Of a DNA stretch of 43,878 nucleotides, positions 42,839-43,878 are shown one piece after another. The DNA comes from Planococcus sp. A6. GTDB lineage: Bacteria > Bacillota > Bacilli > Bacillales_A > Planococcaceae. A program made the position numbers and the translations under genes. How positions within the stretch are numbered: position 1 is the stretch's first letter; every line of letters starts with the position of its first letter. Under the pieces are notes generated by a model that saw only the letters and a list, made by a program, of their open reading frames with translations, did no database searches and was not told the origin of the DNA. Location of the stretch: NCBI RefSeq assembly GCF_028823615.1, contig NZ_JAPEHT010000011.1:1-43878 (forward strand). The letters are read 5' to 3'.

Positions 42839-43837
42839 ATGAAAGAGAATTTTTGGCGTGAATTGCCGAAGCCATTTTTTGTATTGGCGCCGATGGAAGA
42901 TGTGACAAATGTGGTGTTTCGCCATGTCGTAGCGGCAGCGGCGAGCCCTGATGTGTATTTCACGGAATTTACGAATACGGAAAGTTATTGCCATCCGGAA
43001 GGCATCCACAGCGTGCGCGGGCGTTTGACATTCACGGAAGATGAGCAGCCGATCGTCGCCCATATCTGGGGCAACAAGCCGGAGCATTTCCGCGAGATGA
43101 GCATTGGCATGGCGGCGCAAGGCTTTAAAGGCGTCGACATCAATATGGGCTGCCCCGTACCGAACGTTGCCGCCAAAGGAAAAGGCAGCGGCTTGATCAA
43201 TTATCCCGATAACGCAGCGGAGATCATCCAAGCCGCGAAAATGGGCGGATTGCCTGTCAGCGTCAAGACGCGTCTCGGTTACACAAGTGTCGACGAATGG
43301 AAAGGCTGGTTGACGCATGTCTTGGAGCAGGACATCGCCAACTTGTCGATCCATTTGCGCACGAAAAAGGAAATGAGCGCCGTGCCTGCGCATTGGGAAC
43401 TCATTCCTGAAATCAAAGCGCTGCGCGACGAGATCGCACCGGATACTTTAATCACCATCAACGGTGACATCCCGGACCGCAAGACCGGCCAGGAGCTGGC
43501 AGATAAATACGGCATCGACGGCGTCATGATCGGGCGTGGCATTTTCCATAACCCGTTCGCTTTCGAGGAAGTGCCTCGTGAGCACAGCACGCAGGAATTG
43601 TTCGACCTGTTGCGCTTGCATTTGGACCTTCACGATAAATACTCGACGGAAACCGAGCCGATCGCCTTCAAGCCGTTGCGCCGTTTCTTCAAGATTTATG
43701 TGCGCGGCGTACGCGGTGCCGGTGAACTCCGCAATGATTTGATGCACACCGAGACGACTGATGAAGTGCGCGCTTTGCTGGATGCATTCCAGCTGGCCGC
43801 TGCAGAGAGCGAAAACCATAGCTCGGTGGGCATTTAA
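42839..43837 (+). CDS. tRNA-dihydrouridine synthase (Dus)
   Basis: A 332-aa FMN-dependent TIM-barrel enzyme that reduces uridines in the tRNA D loop. Landmarks are [16 protein letters not shown] at the N-terminus, [20 protein letters not shown] with the catalytic Cys, VSVKTRLG, and INGDIPD...[13 protein letters not shown] for FMN phosphate binding. A helical C-terminal domain ends the protein. The ATG at 42839 has only a distant GGAAAGGA upstream. The subgroup (DusB- or DusC-like) cannot be settled by eye. Confidence 0.93.
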   Translation: MKENFWRELPKPFFVLAPMEDVTNVVFRHVVAAAASPDVYFTEFTNTESYCHPEGIHSVRGRLTFTEDEQPIVAHIWGNKPEHFREMSIGMAAQGFKGVDINMGCPVPNVAAKGKGSGLINYPDNAAEIIQAAKMGGLPVSVKTRLGYTSVDEWKGWLTHVLEQDIANLSIHLRTKKEMSAVPAHWELIPEIKALRDEIAPDTLITINGDIPDRKTGQELADKYGIDGVMIGRGIFHNPFAFEEVPREHSTQELFDLLRLHLDLHDKYSTETEPIAFKPLRRFFKIYVRGVRGAGELRNDLMHTETTDEVRALLDAFQLAAAESENHSSVGI

Positions 43838-43878
43838 CTTCCGCCTTCTGTTATGTAATTGCACACAAATAGAGTAAG

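Noticed and set aside
42770-43393. 207-codon minus-strand frame opposite dus
   Set aside because: Overlaps the well-supported dus gene and lacks a start signal.

Overview
The window reads as a Planococcaceae-like (Planococcus-type) low-to-moderate GC Gram-positive chromosome. This rests on core gene order (tsaE-tsaB-rimI-tsaD, an ABC-F gene, rex, tatA-tatC, a CPBP protease, groES-groEL) that matches the ydi-groESL region of Bacillus, on Bacillales-style ribosome binding sites, a CIRCE operator and an S-box riboswitch. The genus is inferred; there is no rRNA here.

Left core (1-10329): a tRNA 3' end and terminator, a four-gene overlapping operon for tRNA t6A synthesis plus RimI, an intergenic cluster of four DnaA boxes, a convergent ABC-F gene with an internal 57-bp duplication, the redox repressor rex, a TatA/TatC pair, a CPBP-family membrane protease, and groESL with CIRCE.

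Integrated island (about 10330-33736, possibly to 33793): a visibly AT-richer block inserted at the 3' end of groEL. The last 19 bases of groEL plus stop are repeated twice at the far end, and an integrase arm-type repeat (two TGCTCATAG half-sites 11 bp apart) lies inside both ends. The island carries a type I restriction-modification operon with a frameshifted hsdS, small unknown genes, a tyrosine integrase with an excisionase-like gene, a divergent XRE repressor with overlapping promoters and operators, two helix-turn-helix/Uma2-nuclease fusion genes, a replication initiator-like gene, a HEPN-like protein, a SEC-C protein with a possible Cys-His-Asp triad, and many internal duplications and decayed copies. 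It looks like an integrative element with a defence-type cargo.

Right core (33817-43878): a displaced terminator probably original to groEL, an SDR dehydrogenase, a SAM-I riboswitch ahead of a MetQ-like lipoprotein and an acyl-CoA-dehydrogenase-like flavoprotein (probable organosulfur/methionine supply), a BCCT transporter, a DegV protein, a GAF-GGDEF diguanylate cyclase, a threonine-aldolase-like PLP enzyme and a tRNA-dihydrouridine synthase.

The main points to follow up are the groEL-targeted island with its doubled right attachment site, the paired HTH-Uma2 genes, the HEPN protein that shares an N-terminal domain with a neighbour, the covarying two-hairpin repeats at 26654-26811, and the DnaA-box cluster. 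All similarity calls were made by eye, with no database search.
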